Shown here: one piece after another, positions 21,940-34,309 of the stretch
How positions within the stretch are numbered: position 1 is the stretch's first letter
Layout of the letters: the number at the start of each line of letters is the position of its first letter
NCBI GenBank assembly: GCA_014338405.1
Contig: JTDE01001305.1
Span: 11,209-75,208 of the forward strand
Direction: 5' to 3'
Origin: Paragonimus skrjabini miyazakii
Taxonomy: Eukaryota > Platyhelminthes > Trematoda > Plagiorchiida > Troglotrematidae
Length of the DNA stretch: 64,000 nucleotides
Notes under the pieces: model-generated
What the model saw: only the letters and a program-made list of their open reading frames with translations
Database searches by the model: none
Told to the model about the DNA's origin: nothing
Translations under genes and position numbers: made by a program

Positions 21940-24900
21940 CTGCTTGTCGTACAACACTACTACGCGTTTCGGTTGCATCAACTGGAGGGTGGTCACTCTA
22001 TTCTCTGTAAGATTCATACTCAGTTTCTTAAACAGAAGTAATTCAGATCTCTGGCAGGTTAGCAGAAGTGACAGAATAGTGCTTGTCGATTACAAAAAAA
22101 ATGAGAAGTCCCTCGTTTGAGACGATAAGACAGCTGACTACGATTAAAAGCAGATAGTGAAAATATGTTATGTTTTATGGTTTCCGATGTACCCACTGTG
22201 ATATCATTAGAAACGTTGCCAGCAAGTTATACTCTCAACTGTGCATACTATAATAACTTGCTTTCTTTAGAAACAAGTAAACCGATTGATCATACGAGTA
22301 TGACATATGAGTAGTGCTCAGATCGGTGATGACTCGATTATCACAACCTGTGATCTTGTACGTGAAGGCGTCACTAAAGGTTAATTCTGTTTATTGTAAA
22401 CCTTTTAGCATTTGCAGTAAGTCAACTTCATCAAATTTATTTACAGTTTGTCGACCTATTTAGCTTTCTTCCAGTGGGAGAATATTATCGTATTTCAATC
22501 ATTCGAATCTAATACGATTTGTGGGAAAGTTATGGATCTGAATCAATTGAAATTGCTAATATACACTTGATTCCCTATTGATTCACTCAGAAAGCATGAC
22601 AGATGGGATGTACATCGGTTTCAATAAAATTGTTTGGGGAAGTGAGCCATTGTAAAGGGGCGCGAAAATAAGAATAAATATGTGGCGGAAAAATAATCAA
22701 ACCACAGCATATCAAATATATGGGAAATACACTTCTGTGTAAGAAACAGACGACGGGAAATAAATGAGTAAGGGTTACAGGAATAATCCAGGTAGTCAAC
22801 TTAGCTAGAGATTCAGCTTGATTTTCTGAATGTATACGCCGATCCTGAGTTTAAAAACGTCATCTGGTGGCTGTGTCCTGAAGGACACTGGTATGATGTT
22901 ATAGATTGTGCACACTCGACCGCTACATGTGTGTTGTCATTAAATAAAGTGGCTCCGCTGACCGCGTAACTTCAGCAATATATGGCGGACAGGCTGGTTT
23001 TTATCTAAACGGGTGTAAAAATATCTTAAATCCTGAAACCAACTCAACCCTAACAGGACATGGAGCAATGTCTCACTTTGGATATTTTTTCTAAATATGA
23101 CAACAAGTGGCGTATTGTGACCCACTTTAATTCTCTTTGTTGTAATGCTTTGAAAGTAGTATATCCCTTTAAGTAATACTGGTCACTGGCTTGAAAGTTG
23201 GCTCAGAGTGATGGTGCACCGGCAAGTTGTACATTAATGAAAGGCTTTCAGACTGACACGTTTCAAACGATCTCAGTAGCGACCCAAGTACCTAATTGGA
23301 TTTATTGATCACAAAAGTGCAACCTAAAGGCTGGATTGGAAAGCTTGAAACGAGTGTTTTTGTTCCATTTCGCGAGTATGAATGATACTCAGCTTTTAAT
23401 ATCTAGGGGCAGCAAAGTTGAGCTATCTTATAGTCGACCATATTACACAGTAACCGGAGTTTTGTAGCCCGTAAATCAATAAATATACATATATATATAT
23501 ATCTTGACAGCATACGACAGTAACGCATAGTTTATAGCCATGGGATTTCGAGGACAAATAAACTCGTATGCTTATAAAGTGACTAACCCAAGCCAATTTC
23601 CTCTTATATTGTGTATGGGCTGTTAAGTAAATTTTATCATTCGACCAACAACGTCAAAATGTATTTTTGATCGTTACCTCTCGTATCTAAGTCATGAACT
23701 TATAAACTTATAATCAAACCATCATATGCAGACTTTGACCTTGTTAGCTTGTATGCACTGCTAATTTGGACAGTTATTCTAGAGATAACATTGGGAATTA
23801 CGAAGGAAAAGTTTAAGAAATATTTGACATGAGATTTGTCCAAATTCATGCGAGTAAAAGTCGTAATGACGAACTCAATGCAATGATGGACTATACAGAA
23901 TTCGGTTTATCAGACATGATTATACGACCGCACACGCAACCATACTGTACAATTATCCAAGCAAGACCTCACCCTAAAAATGTTCCTCATTACAGCCTGA
24001 CTCTAAGTCAACACGCGCCCAACCATCGTAGATCACACGTTGTTCACATCGTCTGGCTAATACAAACTTTGTTTTGCCCCACCCTCCGCTCCATCATCAA
24101 GCAAGCACCGAATCTATTCTAAAAACCCTTTATCTGTTCTTCAGCTTGAATCTCATAATTAACTGTTCCTGTTTCGGTAATGAACGTATCTCGAATAGAG
24201 CTCAAATTAGATAGAAAATCAGTTGGAACAATTACATCCCCGTTCATTATCCATGTCAGAAATCAGTTGCCTCCCCCAGTCAAAGTCATAGCAATACAAT
24301 TTATGCGAAAATGCATGATGTTATAATTAACGGGGAGAACTTTCTTCAAAATTGTCTGCTCACATCCCTAACATTATCACGAGTTGGACAAATTGGAGAA
24401 GAATAGAGAGTAAACCATGTGCTAATTTAAACTCTATGTTTCTAATGATGTGTGATCGAGCACACTTCTATTTCACGTCTATTCATGTTCGAAAGTCCAT
24501 GATTTAATGTTGTCACGGTTGTCAAAGGTGACAACTCGATGCAGGGTGTCGGTTAGGAGTTATTCGTCATACTTCAGTGACTATTCTCCTTCTGGTTAAT
24601 CATCGGGTGACTTGCAGAAAACATACAACATAAATATAGTAATAGAACTAGACTGTTCATTGTTATCTCTCATTGCATTGTCTGTCAGTTGAGGTAATGA
24701 CTTTTAGATTAAAGACCACATTATCGAATGGTAGCCAGAAATGGCTATCATTCGAAAACTGTGATAGAACCGAAGTGTTCAACCTACAGATATCCATATG
24801 CAAAATTTTGTCAACCAACATATTTTCACACCTTACCGCTTATGGTAATGTCATTCGATTCACTCTGTCATTTCGTGATGAAGGATACAGACCTGTTCCT

Positions 24901-26450
24901 CTATGCTTATGACGACATTACCAGGAAAACACTAATTTTCCCAAGGTCAGCGCCACTCATTGGTCAATCATTGATCGGTTGCAAATTTACCGACCGTAAC
25001 GGTTAAGTATCGTTTCGTTCACTGTTGGCTAGAACGATGTACAGATTACAACTTTCTTTATGTCTCGTTTCTGGTCTCTTGTCACTTTCACATATATCTG
25101 CGATAATTCTTCCCTATCGAACACCAATGCCAATATACTACTCAACGTATATAGAGAAGGTAATCCAAACATTTTGACAAAACCTCATAACAAACAGGGT
25201 TATCGAAGTGGGTTACTTGTATATTTCTAGGCGTAAATACAAAACCTTTGACTAGAACTACTTTTAAATAGCTAGATGTTACCATGAGCCATAAAGTGGC
25301 ATAAAATCTGCACATGAATGAAGTTCACGTCTTGCACGTAAAATGGCCAAGAGTTCCCCAATCTAACAGCACTTGGTCGTTCATTGTGTCATTTTGTATA
25401 AGCCCCCACACTGAGTGTACCGTTCGCCCGTTGTATCCAGTGAATTATTGTCCAAGGGTTTTCTACTTTGTCTCTGGATACTTGTGGTGGTGAACACGCC
25501 GTTGTAGAAGCTTCCTTGAGCATTTTAGTGATTTTATTACACATTAATTGACAGCGCGGAGAAAAGTTATTTACAAGATTTGGTCCAATTAACTGATTCT
25601 CTTCATTTGGATCATTCTACATGCATTTGTGCATCTTTTGCATGACAGGAATATGGACACTTGGTTGCTCATAGCTGACTTTTCTGTTCTTTCACGATCG
25701 TTTTGCGTAATCAACTTAGGCCTTAACTTAGTTCTCTCATTTATGAAAACGTACTCAAACTTGATCAGTACTGTTAGATGGATACTGAGTTCGACCAATC
25801 GGTATGAATGCTTTCGGAGACATCTGAGTGATAAGATTGACTGGGTCAACATTCCTTCATTTACCAAAGGCATTTTCATCCAAGAAGGTTGATCTTCGCA
25901 TTTTCAGACGCATAAAATGTGTTGTTCATTTGGTGGGAGTTGGGACAAAGGGATATTAGACGTGAGTTCCGATTGTTGTTTAAAACTAGTCAGTTGTGTG
26001 TACCTTTATCCTGATGTGATTTCAACTTGATTCAGAACCTCTGATCGTGGACCTACAGATTTGAACTAATCGGACATATGCATTGCCGTTTATGCCTAAG
26101 TTGAGGCTGATGTCACACTGATCATCTAGGAGTACATCTGGAGTACAAATCCCAGGCATGACACCACTGAACGGTGAGCAAAACTCGAAAACAATGTCTC
26201 TTCTCGACAGCATCTGGATAAAGATGACAATCTGGGTACGAAAGCCCTGACCAGGTGTTTTTTTTATATTTTAAATCTACTGTGCCCGTAACTGGAACTT
26301 TTGGACTTTCAAAACGTTCACAAAATTATCATAACTGTAGCCTCAACAGAAATCGCCTGCGATTAGTCTTCCTTCGACCTGAAAACCTCCAACAACGTGA
26401 TAGTTACCACACACCGCTGTCCCCGTGGGCATCACTGCTGTGTCGCTGGC
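21940..26450. other. Unassigned intergenic sequence
   Basis: About 4.5 kb without an accepted gene. An (AT)n run lies at 23482-23502. A frame at 24728-25006 contains YAYDDI, possibly the remains of a reverse transcriptase, but support is too thin to annotate. The remaining open frames are short and opposed. Confidence 0.4.
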
Positions 26451-26454
26451 TTCA

Positions 26455-26865
26455 AGTAGCCTCTTAGGTAATGCTTTTGTTCGTGTGTCAATCCCAAGTA
26501 ATACGGGTTAAAGGTTAAGTGGTGAAAGTTTGCGGACAGACTGACCTGAATAGTGACAGTTGGGATGAGAATAATCAAGTTGAAGTCGCAGACCAATATA
26601 CGATTAGGATATAAGTAACTGTAGAATAGGATAAGAGTTGGTACAACAAAATGAAGCAGAAGTCAACAGGGTTACAAACAGGAAAGATGATTGTTTATAC
26701 ATATGAAACATATGTATTATCTAGCCGATTGTCAAAGCTTCCACAAATTTTAAATTTTGTTGTATTTTTGGACGGTACATTAGTTGTCTACCATGCTGTA
26801 ACCGGTCACGTGAAGTATGGTCTTTAATTAATTCGCGTTTTCTTTAGATAACGGCTGGTTGCCAT
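26455..26865 (+). repeat. Dispersed repeat B, copy 2
   Basis: Aligns with 10820-11215: 'gtcaatcccaagtaat.cgggttaaaggttaagtggtgaaa', 'ataatcaagttgaagt', 'gatgattgtttatac', 'ttgttgtatttttggacggtacatta'. Copies are well diverged. The ends are undefined. Confidence 0.6.
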
Positions 26866-26869
26866 TTTC

Positions 26870-29090
26870 TAATTTGTAGACATAACATGCAAATTGTATG
26901 AGCATGTACAACCAATTGTTGCTAATTCACTACAAACGTCACGAATTGCACAGTAGGACTCCGTTTTAGAAAGCTGTTAATCCTGTTTGGGCCTCAGTCC
27001 CGTGATTAGGATCAACTCAATTTCAAAATTCACGTCAGGTGATTGACAAGCACCGCTTCACAAAAACTTTTTTTGTGTTTTGCAACACCCCTATGTATGA
27101 CCATAGACATCATCACAACCCGTCTGTCAGCTACGAAACCAGGAGGTTGTTCTATTTCAGTTCCATAGTTGTGTAGATCTGTAGTAATATGTATCATACA
27201 TTTACTTGAAGACGTCTGAAGTAAACTCTAAACTAACCATAGGTTAAATGCTTCCCGATTCTCATTACTTGATATATTTAGCCAACAGTCCAATTAATGT
27301 CCATAAGAGATATCTAATGTCTAATGGAAACGAGTCCTGCCTATTTACAAAGGTCAGAGATAGCGCGCGGGGTCACTCATTTACTATTGACAACTGCTCA
27401 GTCAGTCTACTGTCATCTCTACCCCGCCCAATTCGCAAGCACGCTCACATGTGATCACTGATCACACGCAATTGGTGTTTTTTCCTAAGGAAACATTGTT
27501 AAATTGTTTCTTATCGCTAAGTTTAGTTAACCTAGTCTCCGGGCTAGGTTTAAAGTAGATTGCACGCCAGAGGGATGGGAGGGCCGAGTGATAGCTCACT
27601 CACACATGATGAGTACTGAAAGCACGCGCACGCACTCCAATCAACGCTTCACTTGATCACAAACACACACAGGTGAGTTGCGTAATCTGAAAGTGTTGGC
27701 ATGGCAGCAACACATGTTCGCAATCCGCCCACACCGTTTTTGTGAGCTGTATTTAATCACATGTGATCAAATAGTCTACCAATGTCTTCTGGGCTCGTTA
27801 TCGCAATCAATGTTAGGATTTCACTTAGCCTCAGATTAAGAAGCGTAGGACGACCTAGGTAACCAAAGTTTACACATACACACATACACAGAGGAAGACA
27901 GTATGATAGTATATGACTTTCTTCGTCATGACAATCGACTGCAGAAGCCAAGCTGAGCAGCAGAAGTGTTCCATTTTCAGGTTTCGCATACGCGACTAGA
28001 ACCCTGTTATAAGTTTGCGAATCCATGTGCAATCTCAAGTTGTTGCTCAATTTTTCATTATAGGTAGCTGAGTTACATCAGCTAGTTTGTTTCATAGATG
28101 CGTGGATTTTAAAACGTCATTACCGTAATTGGGTTAGTAATACAAACAGGACTGTTTTTTAATCTGACTATAATTGTTCTTTGTTAATCAGAAGCACGCG
28201 GTCAGGAATCTGTTGGTTTTCTTGGGGAATTGTGGCCCGGCTTATGTAGGCGCCCTGTTACCTCGGTAACGATGTACGATGTGGCGGGAATGAAAGATTG
28301 ATGATGAGTGTCAACCTTCGTGGGTATAAATTTTGTGGCAATATTTGTCTTCAACTGTGTTCGTGTTAAATTAAAATCTTGTTTTTGTTACACTTTTGTT
28401 TAAAACGTGAATAATAGAAATGTTACATGAATTTTGGTCATCTTAATGACGTTTCCATCAAAATCCTAAAGCTTTATTTCTATGCTGAGCACTTGTAGCC
28501 TCCCTCATCCCTACCGTAAGCTAAACCAGTATACATACTCCTCATTGAATATAGTGTTCATCTGCTGCAGTTCGTTGTTTAATATCAAAAGTTTTGTTCA
28601 TTTTGTCAAAATATTAAATAGTTTGGTAGATTTTCTTTAAACACTTCATCGATTTCATCGTTTATCTTCACTCTACAACTCGCCAAAAATTTGAACATGA
28701 TACAGCTCATCCTTTTCATTCAGATCTTCCCAAATATACTTCTGCATTTCCTATCAGATGTCTTTGCAAGCACTTGCAGACAAATACACACGGGATAATT
28801 GTTTTGTTTTCTTTTTCCTCTTTAATTGGCTCAAATGTTACACAAAATCCTTCTCTTGAATTAGTTAGGCAACCAAATCAATAATTCTCTTCAAATGAAG
28901 CTAACTGAGTAGTACTTAATATCATGTGACACCGACATCGAAACCGAGCACAATGTTGTTTTAACATCGCCCGAATACAGCGCATGAAATCCTCAACTGT
29001 GGTTCCATCAGACTGAGGCCGTCTTTACCATCATGCGGATAACATCAGAGAAAATAGGATTTTCTTACGTTGTGTAATCACTTCCTTTTG
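26870..29090. other. Unassigned intergenic sequence
   Basis: No gene supported. A CA-rich tract lies near 27.87 kb, and there are several TGATCA sites at 27.45-27.78 kb. Confidence 0.4.
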
Positions 29091-29094
29091 ATTT

Positions 29095-29740
29095 CAGAGC
29101 AGAAGTGGAAGACCTGCTGGAATCAGTCCCATCAGATTTCTTCCATACTCTTTTAAAAGACGATACCATAAAACGGACTGGGAAGTCAGAGGCTAAACTG
29201 TTACATTACTTGTTCAATTCATTCTAGTTAGGCGATCGGTCCCCATCATAACTGTTGTGTTATATGAGAGGCTTTCTGGGCTCGCGGAAGCTTGATGATA
29301 CCATCTTAAAACAGTTGTGAGCGGAACGGCTACCATCTGCGATACTGTGTATTTTGGCCACCATAGATGAGGACACCTCAGTTGAAAATTTGGCAGCCCT
29401 TGCGGAAAAGGTATCGGAAATCTTTCCATCACAATTCTTTGCTTGCCGCAACCATAACTATTCTCACGTCGTTCCCTTCATTCCCAAAAACTGATGATGG
29501 TCTAAAAGTTTTGATAGAGAAGATATGCCACCATATGGATAGTATAGCTAGGCACATCAACGAGCTAAAGAAGTACCCACCCAGAAGCCGTGCACGATCT
29601 AACTCCCGCAGTCCATCAATGTGGTGCTGGTACCACCAAAACCTTCGGCACAAGCAAATAATTGCACTCAGCCGTGTAAATTCCGAACTCGCCATGCGCC
29701 ACTTGCGGTTCCACTCACACACCACGTATCCGATGTAAAC
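29095..29740 (+). pseudogene. Ty3/Gypsy-type gag remnant
   Basis: Translating across stops and frameshifts gives the order seen in Gypsy gag proteins: AEVEDLLESVPSDFF, then KRTGKSEAKLLHYLF, then LGDRSPS, 'LLCYMRGFLG' and 'ERLPSAILCILAT', then 'SVENLAALAEKVSEIF', a helical 'IEKICHHMDSIARHINELKK', an Arg/Ser run (SRARSNSRSPS) and 'CWYHQNLRHK' in place of the usual CWYHxxFG element. At least four breaks are visible and the C-terminal cysteines are lost. No pol follows. It differs in sequence from the gag at 21 kb, so it is a separate lineage. Confidence 0.65.
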
Positions 29741-29744
29741 CCGA

Positions 29745-30180
29745 CGTAATAAGACCAGTAGGTGTGTGAATGAGGCCTTTGCGTCCAGCCGACTAATACT
29801 GGTTAGCCAATTGAATGGCTAGCACGAAAAGGAAACCCTTATCTCTCGGAAAATAAACAGTGAGAGAGACTGCAATGACAAGATCTATACTAAGAAGAAA
29901 GATATGTAAAACGTAATTCAAGAATCATTTCACTATACGAGTGCATGCTAATGCATTCCAGAAAGGATAAAATTAAAAAACAAAACTCGAAGTTTAACTA
30001 CGAAAAGACCAGACAGACGACTGATCATTCAATACACCAACAAAGCTCAAGAAAAGAATGGGCAGAAGATCTGAAAAGAGGAGCGGATTAGTTGCCAAAC
30101 AACCATGGTCTTGGTCGATGCAATACTTATCAAAAGTAGAATGGATATGCTGATATGACATACCTGAGCCCAACGTACTC
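29745..30180. other. Unassigned sequence between two retroelement remnants
   Basis: No domain seen. Part may be the 3' untranslated end of the LINE that ends at 30182 on the - strand. Confidence 0.4.
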
Positions 30181-30181
30181 G

Positions 30182-31141
30182 TCATCTCTTCGCTGACGGT
30201 GCACTATGAGTTCGCTGGTGACCTGCTAATCCAAAACGGCCAGCGCATTCGCGGCCGCACACATCGCAACGCCATATAGCCAAGCCACCGCGACCTAAGG
30301 TGCCGATGGTTCCTTTGCATACCGTGCGTTTCGTTCTCAGTTGTCCATACAGCAGCTGCTTCGGAATAAGGTCATCGCTCATCCGACGGACGTGATCCAG
30401 CCAACTAAGCTGATTCAACATCAGCAAGGCTTCCATCTCGTTCAAGCCCGCTCGCCACAGTACTTCAGTGTTCAGAACCATGTCTGACCACCGAATACCC
30501 AAAATGCGTCTTAGGCATTGCAAATAAAAGCGGCTCAGATAGCGCACGTTCCGCTGATACAACGTCCACGTTTCACTGCCGTACAGCAGTATAGACAGCA
30601 CAACTGAGCGGTAGACAAACAGCTTAATGCTCGGCTTCAGGCTGTGGTTCTTCCAAACACGTCTTTCAAGACATCCGAAAGCAGTACTAGCCCTTGCCAC
30701 ATGAGCTCTCAACTCGCGGTCCACGGACAGATCGGTGGACAGATTGCTGTCCAAGTAGCAGAAATCTATGCAACTGCTGACAATACCTCCATTAACACGG
30801 ATGTTGGGTGAAGGTGTACAGACAGCACCTCTGCCTGTAGAAGGCCGAAGGAAAGAAAATGTCTTACCTTTGTTGATATCCAGTCCAAACTTGGATGTCG
30901 CAGTTGCGAAAGCCGTGGCCAGTCGCTGTAGTTCGTCCTCGCTATGTGCGAACAGAAACATGCACATCATTGAGGTATGTAACTGGGTTGGGGCGCTGAA
31001 ACGTCGAATATTCAGAAGGCGCCCATCCGTCCGGCACTCTACCTTAATACCATCCTCCCCAGATTCCAGAAAAGCAGCTGTTAGCATGGCAGTCAAATAT
31101 AGGCTAAATAGAGATGGAGCCTGGACACAACCTTGCTTCAC
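30182..31141 (-). pseudogene. LINE reverse transcriptase, C-terminal part
   Basis: The longest intact frame of the element (319 codons). It starts inside the RT at 'KQGCVQAPSLF' and runs through the thumb to a terminal zinc-finger-like CxxC...HxxxxH. Where the family has the catalytic (Y/F)ADD box before 'AHSEDELQ', this frame reads 'TSMMCMFLFAHSEDELQ', so the aspartate pair is lost, apparently through a small indel. The Met is internal and is not a real start. Confidence 0.8.
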
Positions 31142-32002
31142 GCCAGTGACAATGTCAAAATCATCAGAGGTAGATCCACACGATTGTACCTTCGCCTCAT
31201 GCCTACATGCAACAATCTGATCAAATTGCCAAACTTACTTGGACATCCAAACTTACCAAGCACCGTCCACAGTGCCTCGCGGCTCACGGAATCGAACGCC
31301 TTAGTGAAGTCTGCCAAGAAGGCATACAGGGGCTGGTTGCGTTCCCAGCACTTCTCTCGAAGCTGTCGAGTAGCGAACACCAGGCCGATCATACTCCGAC
31401 TCGCTCGGAATCCACATTACTTTTCAGGAACATTGGCCTCTAAGACATCCGTATTCAGCCGAATCAGAAGGATTCTGGCAAGCATCTTGCCTGCACAGCT
31501 CAGCAGATTGATGCTCCGATAGCTATCGGGGCATTGCTTGTTACCCTTGCCTTTAAACAAAGGTACTATCACAGCATCCTTGAAATCCTGTAGCATCACT
31601 TCCTGTTCCCAGCTGGAGCAGTGCAAGTTCCATCGCCGGCCCAAAATTTTTCAGGATCTCGCCTGGCAACCCATCTTCACCTGCAGCATTCCAGTTGCGA
31701 AGTTGATCAATCGCTCTCTGCAATTCTAGTAAGTAAGGAGCGATGGTAAATGAAGACTTGATGGCCTCTTGTGGAAGGCTGTTCACGGTCACCCAATCAA
31801 TGGTAGCAGGATGATTTAGTCGGCTAGCAAAGTTTGCGCCAGACCTTCATGATGTCCTCTGACTGGGTGCATGAACAGCCGGTGTCCACGTCTACCAGTG
31901 CTTTAGTGGACTAGATAGATGGACCGAAGATCGGTTTGAGCGAACCGTAGAACTCCTTATGTTGCCGACGATCTGCCAAACTCTGCATCCGCTCACCCTG
32001 CT

Positions 32003-32506
32003 TCATCCACCAGTAGTCCTTGATTTCGCGAACACGCTTGGTAAGTTGACGGAGGATACTCCGCAACGTCGCCTTCTTCGCTTCACTGCCCGGGTGCATT
32101 GTGGAGGCAGCAAACGCGGTATTCTTCTCTCGTACCAGTTCGACGATAACCGCGTTGTTGTCGTCGGACGTTTCTGGTGTTTGACGCCAATCGTCTCGGT
32201 GGCTACCGTCGTGATCCCTTCCTTGATGGACTGCCACATACCCTCAGGGGTAGTGGATACAGGAACGTCGTGTAGAAGGGAGGCAACTGCACATTGAAAA
32301 GCAGTCTTCGTCTCGCAGTTTTCCAGTCGTTTAATATCCAACTTCTGCCGTTGTCCGGAAGATCTACAATAGACAGACTTGCGTACGTGGATAAATAATT
32401 TAGTCCTAACCAGTCTATGATCGGTGCTACATTCAGCGCCGCGCATCACTCGCGTGATACGCACCTCACGAGTGTCGCGCTGTCGCACAATCACGTAGTC
32501 AAGCAA
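32003..32506 (-). pseudogene. LINE endonuclease C-terminus and linker
   Basis: A 167-codon frame beginning 'LDYVIVRQRD' with the late endonuclease motif 'TDHRLV' about 30 residues in. It continues into the linker before the RT until a frameshift near 32.0 kb. It is part of the RTE-like element and not a host gene. Confidence 0.75.
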
Positions 32507-32885
32507 GTGGTGATGACCGCTTCGTGGATGGGTCCACGTCGTGATGTCGCTCGCATCCAGCTGGAATCGGGTGTTCGTGATAGCCAGCTAGTGAGTAGCA
32601 CACAGGCGGAGCAGACGATCACTGTTCTCGTTCAATGAACCAGGGTCCGAGGACTCCCGGCCAAGCTACCGAGTCGCGCCCGACTCGAGCGTTCAAGTCA
32701 CCCAGAATAAACAGTCGATCAGTCACAGGCACCGACCGGATTGTGGCGGACAGTTGATCATAGAACTGATCCTTTGTATCATCAGTGTGACACATCGTTG
32801 GATTATAAACACTAACAAATGTATCACACTTACCTCGACCGAGTCGTAGGCGCATAGACAGCATTCGAGGGCTGATGCCGTGCGG

Positions 32886-33200
32886 TTAGCTAATCATCAA
32901 AACGTTGATGCGATCAGCGACTGCAAAACAGACACCATGCTCCCGAGCACCGTCCGTCGGGTAACCTATCCAGTAGAAGGTGTACCCGGTACCTGCTTCC
33001 CGTAACTTACCTTGGTCCGCAAGCCTTGTCTCGCTCAAGGTTGATACGTCGATCCCATAGAGATGAAGTTCCATCGCGATCAGTGCAGTGCGCCGTTCTG
33101 GCCGTCCTTTGGAACATCATTCATCCAGCAACGTGCGCACATTCCATGCTTCAACGCAGAGCGTCTTGCGTCCCCGGGCCTGTTTCAGGTTGCCCTTCGG
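32886..33200 (-). pseudogene. LINE endonuclease N-terminus
   Basis: 'AWNVRTLLDE', a stop, then 'MELHLYGIDVSTLSETRL' and 'EHGVCFAVAD' correspond to the start of RTE endonucleases, where the Glu of SETRL is a metal-binding residue. The frame ends at a stop near 32886 and resumes in another frame ('MLSMRLRLGRGK', 32.86 kb). Confidence 0.75.
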
Positions 33201-33349
33201 GTTACCGAAATTGGAGTCAGCATTATCTGCTCGGGGATTAATATTGGGGAGACAGTATCAGGGTGAGTGATTGGCAGTAGCATATTCTCGCCTATCCGCC
33301 CTGCCATGTGCAGTAGATAGGGTGACCCGGTTTGTCCTGCGCAACGGCC

Positions 33350-34300
33350 GATGCAGTATGGTATTTGGTTTATGTTGTATCATCATGGTTTTTATGGGCT
33401 TAGGATACTGCCAGGACACCGAGACCTAGATAGGAGAGCGATTAGGGCCTTCAACCAAAACCTTTGGCTCAAAAGCCTGTACCGCAAGGCAGCAGGTGAC
33501 ACACACGCATACATACGCATCAGCATCAACCATCCAGAACAGGCTCGACAGTCACAACCCAAGACATTCGGTACATTCACATGGAGATAATACTGTACAA
33601 ACAAACCAATTACACATACAGAGAATCGGATCAGGGAAAAAAAAAAATAACGAACTGAACCAAAACACAACACACTGACATCATACACAACGGACACCTC
33701 ACAACTGATGCCGTAGATACACGAAGTATGGCGAACATCAGAACCATAACCACAGTAGTGGTCAGGCTCATTTTCCCGTTAGCGATTTCCCTGTTGAATA
33801 TCAGATTTGATATTAACTGGACGTGCACAGGAGTCCACATTGGCTGAAGCAACGACCTGGACTAACTCCTCACTACACTCGTAGAAAGTTGCCGTCATCA
33901 ATAAGTGTGGACAAGTAGTCTAATCGATTGAGAGCCATGTTTAAAGCGCACAGTTCTTGTAGGCAGTTCTAAACAGAGTTCACGGTTCAAAGTGAATGAC
34001 ATCAGGTGGTAACAAAACAGAAACTAAAATCCATCTAAAATACCTCTCAGAAGATCGGACTTCTGGCCAATCGCCCGGAGTAGCCTGAAGGGTCTTCTAA
34101 ACGTTGTCAGTAATGAACGCTTTGAATCATCTTTTTACAATAGTGTACAGAACTGGGAAAATTCTCTATGGAGAAGTACGTAGTGTACATCTTGGGAAGG
34201 AACTTTTAGAAAAACGGATATATCAGTTTGACTTTTGTTGTAACCGAGGTCTTCGAATCCGTCACATTTTGTCAATTCCCCGTAGCCGGGGAAGCAAACA
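33350..34300. other. Sequence between the two LINEs
   Basis: Some of 33.35-33.6 kb may be LINE 5' untranslated sequence. A - strand frame at 33631-33852 reads 'NREIANGK' before a Met-rich hydrophobic segment and resembles 'NREIANGE' at 38.26 kb. The significance is unknown. Confidence 0.35.
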
Positions 34301-34309
34301 TTAGAGGAA

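Larger units (their letters stand above)
30182..33345 (-). mobile_element. RTE-like non-LTR retrotransposon, nearly full length, inactive
   Basis: Domain order on the - strand is as follows. Apurinic-type endonuclease: 'TLSETRL' near 33.0 kb, 'GDLNARVG' near 32.7 kb, 'DYVIVRQRD' and 'STDHRLV' near 32.45 kb. Linker: 'REIKDYWWMKQGERMQSLAD'. Reverse transcriptase: 'YRSINLLSCAGKMLARILL' near 31.5 kb, 'LADFTKAFDSVSREALW' near 31.3 kb, 'KQGCVQAPSLFSLYL' near 31.1 kb. C-terminal part: 'LLYGSETWTLYQ', 'IRWSDMVLNTEVLWRAG', and a terminal C2H2-like 'CDVCGRECAGRFGLAGH'. The length of about 3.1 kb fits the RTE clade. Several frameshifts and stops divide it. 5' untranslated sequence probably extends to about 33.35 kb. 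The clade call rests on similarity to RTE/BovB-type proteins. The element class is certain. Confidence 0.85.
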
